A stretch of DNA of 64,000 nt from Neurospora intermedia (lineage: Eukaryota; Ascomycota; Sordariomycetes; Sordariales; Sordariaceae). Where the stretch lies: contig BTPP01000006.1 of the NCBI GenBank assembly GCA_037102815.1, forward strand, positions 2,666,001 to 2,730,000. The letters run 5' to 3'. Made by a program: the position numbers and the translations under genes. The notes under the pieces were generated by a model. The model was given only the letters and a program-made list of their open reading frames with translations, searched no databases and was not told the DNA's origin. This document shows, in pieces, positions 36,284 through 47,000 of the stretch (positions within the stretch are counted from its first letter, which is position 1; every line of letters begins with the position of its first letter).

Positions 36284-38109
36284 ATGCCCTGTTTCAAGGG
36301 CATTGCCGTGAGTATTCACGCGAACGGAGCGCCCCTACCCGAATATGGCATTCAGAAACAGTCCCGCGTCTCGCGAATCAACACCTACATCCCCGTACCT
36401 CAGCCCCAGATCAGCCCCGACTCTGGCAAGCCCGAGGCCGCCAAGTTCGCCATCTCCATCACCCTGCTCACCCCGGGTCTGGCGATACCCTACTCGACAC
36501 CCAAGGCCACGGAGAACAATCCCTATCCGAAGCCGGCCTTTGTCGGCACCATGCCCACCAGCACGGGCGAGCGCGGAAAGTACCATGGCGTTGTGGCTCC
36601 TTACATTCCCATGACGAATAGTGAGAACGAGACCATCGCTGCCTATATTTACTTTGACGGCAGGGCCAAAGAAGAAGTAGCTACTCTATTGCGCCCCGGC
36701 GAGGAAACCTGGGTCAATAGCAGGTGGGTTCAGGTACCCTCATCTGAAGGCGGAGGTTTAGCCGAGCGCGAGTTCCTCTTCCGCGAGGTCGGTCTCGAGA
36801 GATGGCTTAACGGCCTGGATCTCCAAGGCCATGATGCCGCCGAGAAGCTCGAGCGCCGCAGGCAAAAGTTCGAGAAGCGCCGTAGGAGGCAAAAGGCCAT
36901 TTCCGAGGGCAACGCAGCTTCGGGCCGTCTGCAGGGTACCCTTAGGTATGGATCCGAAGACAGGCCGGTCGAGGCCGTAGACGAAGATGCCTCGCTTTCC
37001 TCCTCGGATGACGACGAGCCCCCCGAGGCCACTGGGCAGATTAAGGTGGCCATGTTCCGCGTTATTGCGTCTGGTGAAATCAAAAAGGGAGAATACAGTC
37101 CGCAGTTTGACGCCCATGACGACGATGACGAGGAAGGCGGCTCCAAGAGCGGCAACAATGGGATCGATGCGGATGTGGAGCACACCACTAGCTTTGCAAA
37201 GCCCAAGACACTTGATCCGAAAACTATTAGCACTCAGACAGTGACCGGTATTGACGGTCCAGAGAAGCCTTATGCCGTTTTTACCTTTTTCTACCGCGGC
37301 GAGCGTGAGTCCCATCACCAAAGCACAAAGACAAACAGTAGACTGACCCACGTTGATTATAGGCCAACTACAGAAGATGGGCGTCCTGGCCTCCGAGAAG
37401 CAGCAAGTGACCAGTCCAACTGCGGCCAAGCGACGATCCGCACAGCTCGACTTCTCCAGCCTGGGACCTTTGAAGAAGCAAGGTACCGTGGGCTTCTCGA
37501 CATTCCGTGATCGCGATGCAGAGCCGAGGCCGAAGAAGTCGCGCAAGAACACCAATGGCAAGGCTGGTGCCATGGATCAAGATAGCGATGACGAAGATGA
37601 CGACGACGATATCAGCGACAAGATGCTTGCTGATGACGAAGACAATGTCGACCCTTCCAAGCAGGGTCCAGAGGACGTCAAGTTTACTGGAGAGTTGGCG
37701 GATGGCGTAAATCGCATAAAGGTGTGTGACCCATAATAATTAACTGTAGTGTCAACTTTCAGTGAACTGACACCCTCAACAGCTCAAGCGTGCACACGAT
37801 GCGGGCCAAAGCAGCACCACTGGTACACAAGCTGGAGGTGCCGCCCCAGAGAACGGAAGCGCGCCAGGAACAACCGCTGGCCTATCATCACTATTCCCCA
37901 AGAGCCTAACCGGCGAGGCCGCCGCTGCGGGTAGTCCCATGAAGAAGGCTCGTGCGAGCGTAGATGACGTGGGCAGTGATGTGAAGCCACTGGGCGGCAG
38001 CTCTTTCGTACCTTCCGTGCCATCAGGTCCTAATGGGATACTCGCTCAAGCCGCGGAGACACCTCTACCGCAGACGATGGGTGGTGAGATGGACGAGGAG
38101 GAGCTATAG
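36284..38109 (+). CDS. DUF7918-domain protein
   Basis: Exons 36284-37304, 37363-37721 and 37783-38109 (introns of 58 and 61 bp, branch CTGAC in both) encode 568 residues. The first 350 residues carry the fungal domain now called DUF7918: an opening CFKGIAVSIHANGAPLPEY, AAYIYFDGRAKEEVATLLRP, a charged helix rich in Arg/Lys (RRRQKFEKRRRRQK, about 195-210), and FTFFYRGERQLQKMGVL where exons 1 and 2 join. The rest is disordered and alternates acidic runs (DSDDEDDDDDIS) with basic patches (RPKKSRKN, PMKKARA), which suggests a nuclear protein. No activity is known to me for this domain, so function is unassigned. Exon junctions were set by frame and by continuity of the domain. Confidence 0.86.
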
Positions 38110-38492
38110 GACACTCTCGAAGCTCACCATGACACCCGCTGGCTTTCCAAGAAGGCCAGATGTACCAGGAAGCTGCAGCGGCTGTCTGACAGGCGGGGTA
38201 AGATGAGATCTTCTTGTGCCGCTGAATGAGTTCGTCGAAAGAGGGGGGAGTGTCAGGCTGAGAGATCACTAAGGAAGGGAGTGACACACAGGGGCTGAGA
38301 TTTCATCTGCAATGCCCTGGGTGAAGGGCATTATGAACCAGTGTCCGTCCCAACATCGACTTGGTGCTCCGCATGCATAAGATCAGGTGCCCGGAAGGAA
38401 GCGGTTTACGGGAAAATGATACAGCGGAAAAAGATACCACACCCGAACAAAAAAAACAGACAAAATCAACTCGATTAACCAAACCAACTTTG

Positions 38493-38518
38493 TTCTCTTC
38501 TCTTCTCTTCTCTTCTCT
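38493..38518. repeat. (TTCTC)5 array
   Basis: Five perfect TTCTC units plus one base. It is the exact complement type of the GAAGA array 240 bp downstream. Confidence 0.95.
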
Positions 38519-38755
38519 GTATTCTCGCGGAAACTTGATATACACACACACAAAGTTTCTCGTTTTGTCTTTACTATATTGTGTCACGAAGAAACTGCCG
38601 AACTGCCCTTATCGATCAACGGCTAGGGTTTGTTTTCCATGTAAACTCATTGCATTTTTGCATAAGAGTAGGAGTCGGGTGGATTCCCAATGAGAAAAAA
38701 AAGAGAAACCGAGACCAACGAAGATCGTATTTCGGGGTACTTCAGTTCGAATGAT

Positions 38756-38808
38756 GAAGAGAAGAGAAGAGAAGAGAAGAGAAGAGAAGAGAAGAGAAGA
38801 GAAGAGAA
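38756..38808. repeat. (GAAGA)10 array
   Basis: About ten and a half perfect 5-bp units, purine only. Confidence 0.95.
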
Positions 38809-38836
38809 AAGAAGCGGAAAGCAGAGAGGGGGGAGG

Positions 38837-38913
38837 GAGGAAGGAAGGAAGGAAGGAAGGCAAAAGGATATCGGGCTCATCCGAAAGAAGGGGGGGGGGG
38901 GGGGGGGGGGGGG
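38837..38913. repeat. (GGAA)n and G24 tract
   Basis: GGAA-type units (38837-38860) and then, after a short spacer, 24 consecutive G (38890-38913). Confidence 0.9.
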
Positions 38914-39293
38914 AATATCACCAACAAGAAGCGGAAATGTCCTTTCTTTTTTTCACTATTTTGTGTTCTGTATTGTCTAGCTTTGTCTTTGACTTGGAAC
39001 GTCTTCCTTCTGGAGAGTGTATAGAAGAAGTGAAGTGTAACATGGACAGGGACAAGAAGGGGCAGGCAGGCACACATACCTACAGACAGTCAGACAGAGC
39101 TCATACGGCATTCATGTTGATTGCATTATACTTGTTGTCTTTTCTTTTTTCCTGGCATTTATCAGGCAGTTGAAAGTATACGATGTATTCGCTTTCGGAC
39201 TCCGAACCAGAGAGACAGTGAGACTTCCATTGTTTGTAAGGAGTTGCGCTCGGGATGTTTCAAAACAACTTACTATACTTGGTGTACCTCGAT

Positions 39294-39400
39294 AAGCTAG
39301 GTAAAGCTTAGGTGAGCTATGTTCAGCTATGGTATGCTATGATGCTAAGCTAAAGCTATGATATGCTATGGTAAGCTAAACTATGCTGAGCTATGCTGAG
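39294..39400. repeat. Degenerate AGCTATG-type array
   Basis: About 107 bp in which GCTATG/GCTAAG/GCTATGCTGAG units recur roughly every 5-12 bp without a strict period. Confidence 0.75.
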
Positions 39401-40225
39401 TCAAGGAATACAGCGGTTCTTATGTTCCAAGACCAAGTTCGATGGAGAAATAGTATAAAGTACATTATCAGGCCTGGTACCAACCAACTAACCAAACCTA
39501 CCAATCAACCTACCTTAACCATATGAGACTCATTCTACTTATGTAGTTGTCCCATACATAAAAAGGAAAGCTGAAGAGTCTGCAATGGTGGACCAGTTGA
39601 GTATTGAGTTGAGCTGAACTGAACTGAACTGAATCTCATGGTGATTGTATCTGAAGCAAAAGTGATCAACCCTTGTCGTTATGTCTAACAAACAGGGGGG
39701 AAAATGATAGCAGGTTGTAAGAGAAAGTAAAACGCTTAAATCAAAGAAACCACCAGGCTTCTTATTGGTATCATCCCTACAGAAACACACACACACGCAA
39801 ATAAGTAATACGATAGATAGAGGGGAGACCTCTCCCTTATGATGTGAATAGTAATTCATTCAGATAGACAGTCCAGCAACAACAACATGACTGACATGAG
39901 CCGATTTCCCCCCGCGTTTTTCCGGCATCACTCTTGTCTTCCTAGAAATGTGTCCCTTTTCCGCCCTGTCTATAACAAACCAAACCCCTGCATCCCTCTC
40001 CCACTCGATGTATACCCATCCATTATTTTTCCTCCTCCTTTTTTTGTCAGTACTTACACTCCCACCCATACTGACGCGTGTATTCCCTGTCTTGTTCATT
40101 TTTCCCTTACTTTTGTACTCCCCATCTCATAAGAAGTACTTTCTTTCAGTTCAGGTTCCAAGTTCTCCCCATTTCCTCCTCACACCTTCTCTCCCCTTGC
40201 TGTTTCTCGTGTACTCGCGCTTGAC

Positions 40226-41148
40226 TTATACAATCATCTGCGCGACACCCGCTCCACCCAGCGTCTTGCTTCCCACAAACGCCTGGCCCTTGAGCGCCGC
40301 CAGAGCGTAGCAGATACCCGTGAACGACAGAAAGATGCCGGGGACAAGGAGGGACGTGGTGCGATCGATGCAGGACAAGAAGACGACGACGGCCATGACG
40401 CCGTAAGCGGCGGCGCGCGTGTAGTTGGTCGAGATCTTGCGGATGAGGTTGTCGAAGGTGGGCGAGGTCGGGCAGATGCGGAGGAGGAGAGGGACTTCGA
40501 CGAAGAGAATCACAAAGGAGAAGCACCTGTGTGTGTGTGACGCGGGATTAGTGGTTTTGAAGGGGGAAAAGAGGGGAGTGAAGAAATGGCCAGAGCATCT
40601 TACAGAGTGAGGACAGAGAAGACAATGATGATGGGTCTAAAGGTGAAGATGTTGGCAATGCCAAGGGCAAAGCAGAGGATCATGGAGAGAATGCCGAGCC
40701 TGCGGGGTGTGTGGTTAATTAGCTTTTCTGTTTCTTGGTTTCATGTGATGGGAATGTCTGTCTCTGGTCTGTTGGATTTATCTTCGACGGATAAAGAGCT
40801 GTCGAACAAAACAGCTCCAGCTGCTTCAAGCTTGCTCTCGAGGAGCATTGACAGAGACGGTGCATAAGACATAGCTGACTTGCGCCGGCTACACAAGGGA
40901 AGGAACTGCGTGTGCTCACCATTGTCCATAGATACCTACGAGAAAGCATTTCAGTCAGCAAGGTGCTCATTGCATCATGATGAGTAGATCCCCGTTACAC
41001 GTCCCATCGGTGTCGGTGGAGCTTGCGCCGACGCCGAGGGGGATCAGCGCCGGGGAGGGGCGGAGGGGCAGAGGGGACGGATGGGGAGGAGAAGACGAGA
41101 AAGACACATACTGAAGTTGCGCGTGGCGAATTCGTCCTTGAGCCCCAT
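40226..41148 (-). CDS. tvp18: Golgi membrane protein TVP18
   Basis: Four coding exons on minus, 41148-41112, 40935-40920, 40699-40604 and 40526-40226, encode 149 residues, the usual TVP18 length. Exon 2 is a 16-nt micro-exon encoding most of SIYGQW. Joining the exons gives MGLKDEFATRNFSIYGQWLG, the signature TVP18 N-terminus, which supports every junction. Four membrane helices follow, at about 19-36, 41-63, 85-102 and 110-130 (LGILSMILCFALGIANIF, PIIIVFSVLTLCFSFVILF, AAAYGVMAVVVFLSC, LVPGIFLSFTGICYALAAL). TVP18 proteins sit in late-Golgi vesicles with Tlg2-type SNAREs and are thought to help vesicle traffic; the exact role is not established. Introns are 176, 220 and 77 bp, long for so small a gene. 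Confidence 0.95.
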
Positions 41149-42977
41149 CTTGGTTGGATTTCTGAAGCTATTCGTTTACTCCTTTTTCTTCTGTGTTTGG
41201 TGGTTTGGCCGTGCCCGCGATTTGTATCTTGCTACTTGCGCAAGATGTTTCGTAACTCGTAGTTCAAAGTTCGTTTCGATTCGTAAAAGTCGTCGTTTAC
41301 TAGCTCGCTCGCGAGTAGTTGTAGATTGTTGCTTGGTTGTTGGGAGCAGGTAGTTGAGGAGGAGAGTTGATTATTGAGGGACCTATCCGGCGGTCTTTGT
41401 TGCTGTCGCTTCCACTCGCTTGCTGTAGGACACAGGTGGTTGGTTGGTTGGTGGTTGTTTCGTTCGTTTCGGCAACAATGGGAATTGACAGTGGTACGAC
41501 GTGGGTTCCCCCTTGATGTCCTTTTCCAAAGAGGCTTTATGCTCGGTGCTGTAGGCCGTTTATTGTGTTGTCGTGTCCTGCCGAATCGCCTTGTGGAGAG
41601 AGAAAAGAAAGCGCGAGAGAAAGAGGTGAACAAAGTATGAGGCTGGGCGGTAAAGAGAAGATCCTCCAGTCGGTCGGGTCGGATCTCCGTCCGTCGACAG
41701 AGTCGGTATAGTCAAAATGCCGATGCTGGTTCTGGATGGGGTCTGGGTTGGGGTCGTCGGCCGAGTGGCGGGCTACCCGGAAAACAGTGGGTTTCTGTTT
41801 TGGTTTGTTGAGGGGATCTTGAGGTTTTGGTTTTACTAAGAAGCCACCAATAATCGAATCCACGATTGTTGAAGAGCTCGTGAGGGTATAGCAGCAGTCG
41901 ACGTAATGTGAAGTGATGTGAGACCAGGAAGTGATTAGTTGAAGGAGGAGGTTCCGCCAAAAGTAACGTAAGCTTCAACTGATTGGAGGTTGACGGATGG
42001 CATTCGTAGCGGTTCGACGCCCTGCAACGGAAGGTACAATGGGCGTGCCAAGGGCCCAAGGTGAGCGCCAAGTAGGAGTGTGGCCGGTGCTTTCAAGTGC
42101 CGCCCGGCCTGACAGTGGCGGTGCTGCTGTGCCTGGCTGCCTGCTAGGTTCAGGTTGTGTCACGCTTGCCCGGTCTAGCGTGTAAACGGATGCGCTGAGC
42201 CGATGATTGGACCCCTTGTTCACTGAGTGCTCCCTTGAAACTGAAAGGGAGCTTCGATGAAGCACTTTGAGTTCAACAAGCGAGGGGATAACGATTTCGA
42301 GCGTGTTTAAACAGTTTCAGAGTCAGGGGACTTCTTCATGTACTTGTTTCTCTTGTCATAGCCCACGCTATGGCATAAATGCTTATCACTCATGTGATGT
42401 TGCTCTCATCATCCATCAACATCGTCAAGTTGCCAGGCAGCACCTTGTGGTCTTTGTTGGAAGCCTCGTCCGCTGACGACGACGTTACGCGGCTCATCTG
42501 ATAGATGATGCCTCTCTCGCTAGCCTCTCGGTAGCAAGTGAGCGGTCATCGTCATGGAATGTTCCAGCGAGTGACATGCCACAAGCCAAAGGCTTGGGCC
42601 TCTAAGCCAAGCCTACTTCCGAGATCGCCAACTGAACATCTCAATGCCAAGCATGGGACGACCTGATGACGGTAAACTTCGTTTATCATCGCGGACCCCT
42701 ATTCCTCTGTTTCCATACACAATGTATCGAGAAAGTTTTACCCCTCAGCATCAACAGCCGAAAGCCAGACTCGGCTTCCTCCATCTTCTTCCCTTTGTTA
42801 CACATGAAGCAAGTAGCAACACATACACTAGAAAGACAAGCGCGCAGAAAATATATCCTCGTTCAGTCATGCACGCAAACGCAACAGTCCCGTCTTTTGG
42901 ACATTTCTTTGATTTCGTTGGTATTCTTCCACCTCTTCAGATAATCAAAACACCTCTTTCCATGCATCATCTGCCTC
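41149..42977. other. Intergenic region between the TVP18 start and the NTF2 end
   Basis: Promoter/leader of TVP18 (proximal part) and 3' flank of NTF2. Frames of up to about 130 codons overlap on both strands without recognisable domains. Confidence 0.5.
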
Positions 42978-44017
42978 CTAGAGAAGGACAAGCTTGAAAA
43001 TGTCGTTGAAGACGAACCACTGGCCAGAGGCGTCCTGGGAGAGCTGGAAAGCCTGGGAGTAGCCAAGAGGGCGCTGCTCGTCATCGACCTGTCCGGGATG
43101 TTAGATGGCAACAGTCTTGTGCTGCAGCGTTTACAAATGTCACTTACAATAAGCTGGCCGGTAACAAGAATGATGATACCACCGGTGGCGGTGGGCTGGG
43201 CATCGGGCGGGCCGTACTCGTGCTTGACCTTCTGGAATGGGAGAGACTGTTGGGTTGCTCTGTCAGTTTCCCTGACCCTCATATCCCTACGGCTTTTGCT
43301 TCGGCAGGCGCAGACTTACAGTAAGCTTCTCAGTAATACCCTGGGCACCGAGAGACTGGGCACCCTCGAAGGTGAGCATAGAGTTGTCGCGCTGTGAGGT
43401 GTGATTATGTCAGCATATATGTCCATCTCTTTTGCACTCGTCAACATGCGCGTGTACGTCATGAATGAGCGCATCATTGTCGGCTTCGGTGGAAAAGTCT
43501 GGGAGAGGGAATCGTACGTAGAGACCAGCGAGGTTCTTGCGATCGGAATCGAAGGTAGAGTAGTAGTGGGCAACGAATTGCGCTGTTAGGCGAAAAAAGC
43601 GTGGTGTTAGGTTCAGCTCAGTCGATTGCGGCAGCAATAGTCATCATGGTGGGAGCGCTGTTCTGGTCTGCCCGCCTCTTGCCCTCGTTCTGCTCAGGCC
43701 CTCCTCTTTCTAGAGACTTGATCCCCATATCGCCTAAATGTTCTCCGGTAACGTCGAAGGGGGAGCGGCTCGAGCTCGTGCATGGTCGGATTCTACTCAC
43801 TGGCGATAGCGGTGAAGTCTGTGATGGTGGCCAAGAGGTTAGCAATCATGATACTCTCTTGTTGTTTATTGCCTGCCATAGCGGCGATAACATGGTAGCC
43901 ATGTAAAAGCTGGATTGGTTTGGACCGAGAGCTTCGACCGAGAGCCTGTATGGCTGTCTGCCTGCTTATGCGGCCTTCCCGCCTCATTGTTGGCCATGCG
44001 TACTTACCGAGAGACAT
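42978..44017 (-). CDS. ntf2: Nuclear transport factor 2 (NTF2)
   Basis: Six coding exons on minus: 44017-44008, 43818-43801, 43582-43518, 43391-43320, 43246-43148 and 43088-42978. They encode 124 residues, the usual NTF2 size. NTF2 is a dimer that carries Ran-GDP into the nucleus through FG nucleoporins and so sustains the Ran gradient for nuclear import. The joined product opens MSLDFTAIATQFVAHYYSTF, and continues with DRKNLAGLYRDNSMLTFEG, LPFQKVKHEYGPPDAQPT, GGIIILVTGQLIVDDE, LGYSQAFQL and WFVFNDIFKLVLL. The acidic DDE and the Ran-pocket hydrophobics of the family are present. The first two coding exons are only 10 and 18 nt. Introns are 189, 218, 126, 73 and 59 bp. All phases close. Confidence 0.97.
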
Positions 44018-47000
44018 TTTGGCGGTTGTTTTGCTGGAAGCTTTTTATAAAGGTTTCGAAATGAGTAATATGCAAGAGTATGGCTAGAGCAAGACGTCGG
44101 GCAGAAGAAGCGGAGGAAAAGAGAATCGGTGAATGGCGGGTGGTGTTGATATTATATTGGCCTCTTTCGTAGTTCGAAGTTTGTCAGTAGGTACCCAATG
44201 ATGGGGGCTGGTGGGGGGGAAATATCAGGTGCCCACCCACTACTGCTGGGGAGGGACGACAGGCTGTTGTTGCCCGCCCAAGGCGCTATGGCGACTGCGT
44301 GCCGCCTGCCTTGTGCCTGGGCTGTGGCCGGGCTATGGCCTGCGACTGACCGATCGCGATACCGTTCGCAAAGTGCGGGAAGGTTCACGGTGGGGTTAAA
44401 TTTTGGTCTCAGCTAAAAGCGGGGTACGGTCACGCCCGGCAGGCGGCTGGCTGTGCGATTGCTCTGTGAGTGGTCCAAGCTTTTCTTTCCATTTGCTTCT
44501 CGCCAGCATAAAATTCGCGGCAGGGGTTTTGGAGCTTTTTCTCTTCAACTTTTTTTTCCGTCGCAACTTCTTGCGCCTCTGTTTGGCCCGCGATGCCATC
44601 ACAACAGAGACAGTTGGCGCACCGGCGCCGTCGTTGACTAACTTCAAACAGGTAAGACACAATCGCATTTTTTTGCTTACCAAACCCCCCACGGATGATG
44701 ACTTATTCTTCTTCAAACAACTGAATCTCTATGTTGAACACTTAATATATCAAGCTCAACAGTCTGACACACCTTGCAAACCTATGCTTTTTTTTCTCAA
44801 CTCTATAACCAATGCGTCTGTCCAATATCACAGAAGGCTAACAATTGGTGAAGATTTCCTGTAGACAAACGTCGAGAGCTTTTTTCTCAACAAAGAGTAT
44901 GGACGGCATGCTATCCTAGGCTGCCTGGCTGCCTGCCTGACGAGGTCCAATTGGCGACGATCTGTTACGATCTTGACAGAAGTTAAAACACCGCAAAGAT
45001 GGACCTTGCCGTGGCGAGCAACCAGGAGCTACAGGAAGCTGCGAGATTCCATGACGACCAGTTGCTTTTGCACCAAGTGGTGGCCGTGGCTGAAACAGAT
45101 GTGGATGGTCAGAGACGGCACATCCGCCGCATCCAAGTTGCAATTGGACACCTGACGCATCTGGGATAGAATTTGAAGGTGGTCGTGGACTCTCGATGGC
45201 ATACATGGTGTATCAGAGTTTTGGTGTCGCTGGGAAGGTCCCTCTGGGCAGCTTCATCACAACCATGCTAGTGTTGAATACCTATGATGCTGTTGTAACA
45301 TAACGTTATCATTCCATAAAAAGGTACGACTTCTCCCTACTCCGTCTCTTCCTCTCGCCTTCCCATCACCATTCTTCTCCTTTCCATTGCTGCTGTACAT
45401 GATGATAAAAGGGATTCCTATGCCTTCGGGTGATGAGGTATTGATACAGCCATACGTGGACTGTACCAATTGTTCCTTCTGAGATTACAGCTTGCATTCA
45501 CTTCCTGTTTTGCCCAAAACACATTTTTTGGAACACATTAGCAAGCAAGAGAGACGTCGCTAACGTGCTCTCTTCAGATGGAAATTTGTTTCATATCAAA
45601 GAATGTGAAAGACACGGGCGTGGAGAGTAGATCCGAGGACAGTGGGCCTTGGCTCGCCCTTGCTCCGATTAGCTCCAGCTTTATATAGTGTATTGAATTG
45701 AAACATCATTGGACTATACATCCGAACTCGCCCATTCAGCGCATGTGATCGTGTTCAAGCCTTTCCCAGCTACTGAAAGTGACAGGACACTTCTTCCCTT
45801 GCAGCGGACAAGGTGGACGACGTCTTGCTGGTCTTTTTACGCACAGTTGGCTGGACATACACAGTACCCAGCAAGCTATCTGTCACTGACGAACAAAGCA
45901 CATTCACCCGAGACCTTGGAAACAGCATTGGACCAACTCCGGAGGGACATACATAAACAGGCTTGCATTATCATCCATCCTGAGGAAAGTGGTTAACAGT
46001 CCGCATTATATACCTAAGTTGGCAGACTCAGTCGCCCGTTGTTATAGCACATACCACCACATAACAGATGGTTGGGTTTCCATCTGGTCTGTTTGGTCTT
46101 CCATTTCATCTGACATCGCATACAGGAACCCTTCCTTGGCTCTTCCGTCCGATGTAGCTCAGCCTCTTCTTTTTCCTTCTTCTTCATTCATAACATCTAA
46201 CAATTTAACAGATGGGTTATAACTACAAACCAAGTATCACCAAGATATACCATGTTGGGAAACTGTTGTTTCTTACTTTTGTTTCGTGGAAGTATCGTTT
46301 CGTTCCGTGTAACTCGACCAGGGAACGAACTCTCCATATACATCATAGTATAGACTATGGGATATACCAGTTAACCGGTAAATGCCACGAAATGGCCAAA
46401 GGGCTATCGTCCTCTTTCGACGAGAACAAACAAACAAAAAAGCCCAACCAACCAATCACCTGTTGCCAATTACATACAAGTACATTCCATGTATAAATGT
46501 GGTGATCCTTGGTTCAACCAACTAGAACTAACTAGACGTGTAACTTTTCCGCGATTTCGACGTTCTAAGGCGAAACCCCTTTGAGAGTTGGACTTGCACA
46601 CTGCATGTAGAGATAAAAAGAAAGCGACAAATTGGTCTTGTGATCGATCAAATGATTATCGAAATAGGAAACGGCGCGGGTTTCGTGCTACGATACGATA
46701 GTGTGGAAACTAACAAAAAGCTGGGGTTAGGTTGAGTATGTCATGGGGATGGATGGATCGGTTCGTTAGAGACAGGTCGGTACATATATATCGATACCTG
46801 GCTGCTTGGATCGACCTTGCTTGGAGAGATGAACGGCATGTGTATGTGTGTTGACCGCCTTACCTTTTGGCGATCTCGGCTGTAGTGTACCTGGTAGTGT
46901 AGATGTCTTGCATGAAACGTTTGAGTTATCAGCAGTTTCTACATCTGTATTCAGTTTGTTGTTTCTCGGTTATGTTTTGCCTTGAACCCATCGGTTTGTC

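Larger units (their letters stand above)
38110..40225. other. Region between the DUF7918 gene and TVP18 (both 3' ends)
   Basis: The two genes converge here. No coding frame is supported. The stretch is unusually repeat-rich: TTCTC and GAAGA arrays, GGAA repeats, a G24 run, a degenerate AGCTATG array and a short GAACT array (39613-39634). Confidence 0.55.

Noticed and set aside
44999-45169. 56-codon plus frame (MDLAVASNQELQEAARF…)
   Set aside because: Looks somewhat protein-like, but it is short, has no upstream exon that I could join and no family. Chance cannot be excluded.
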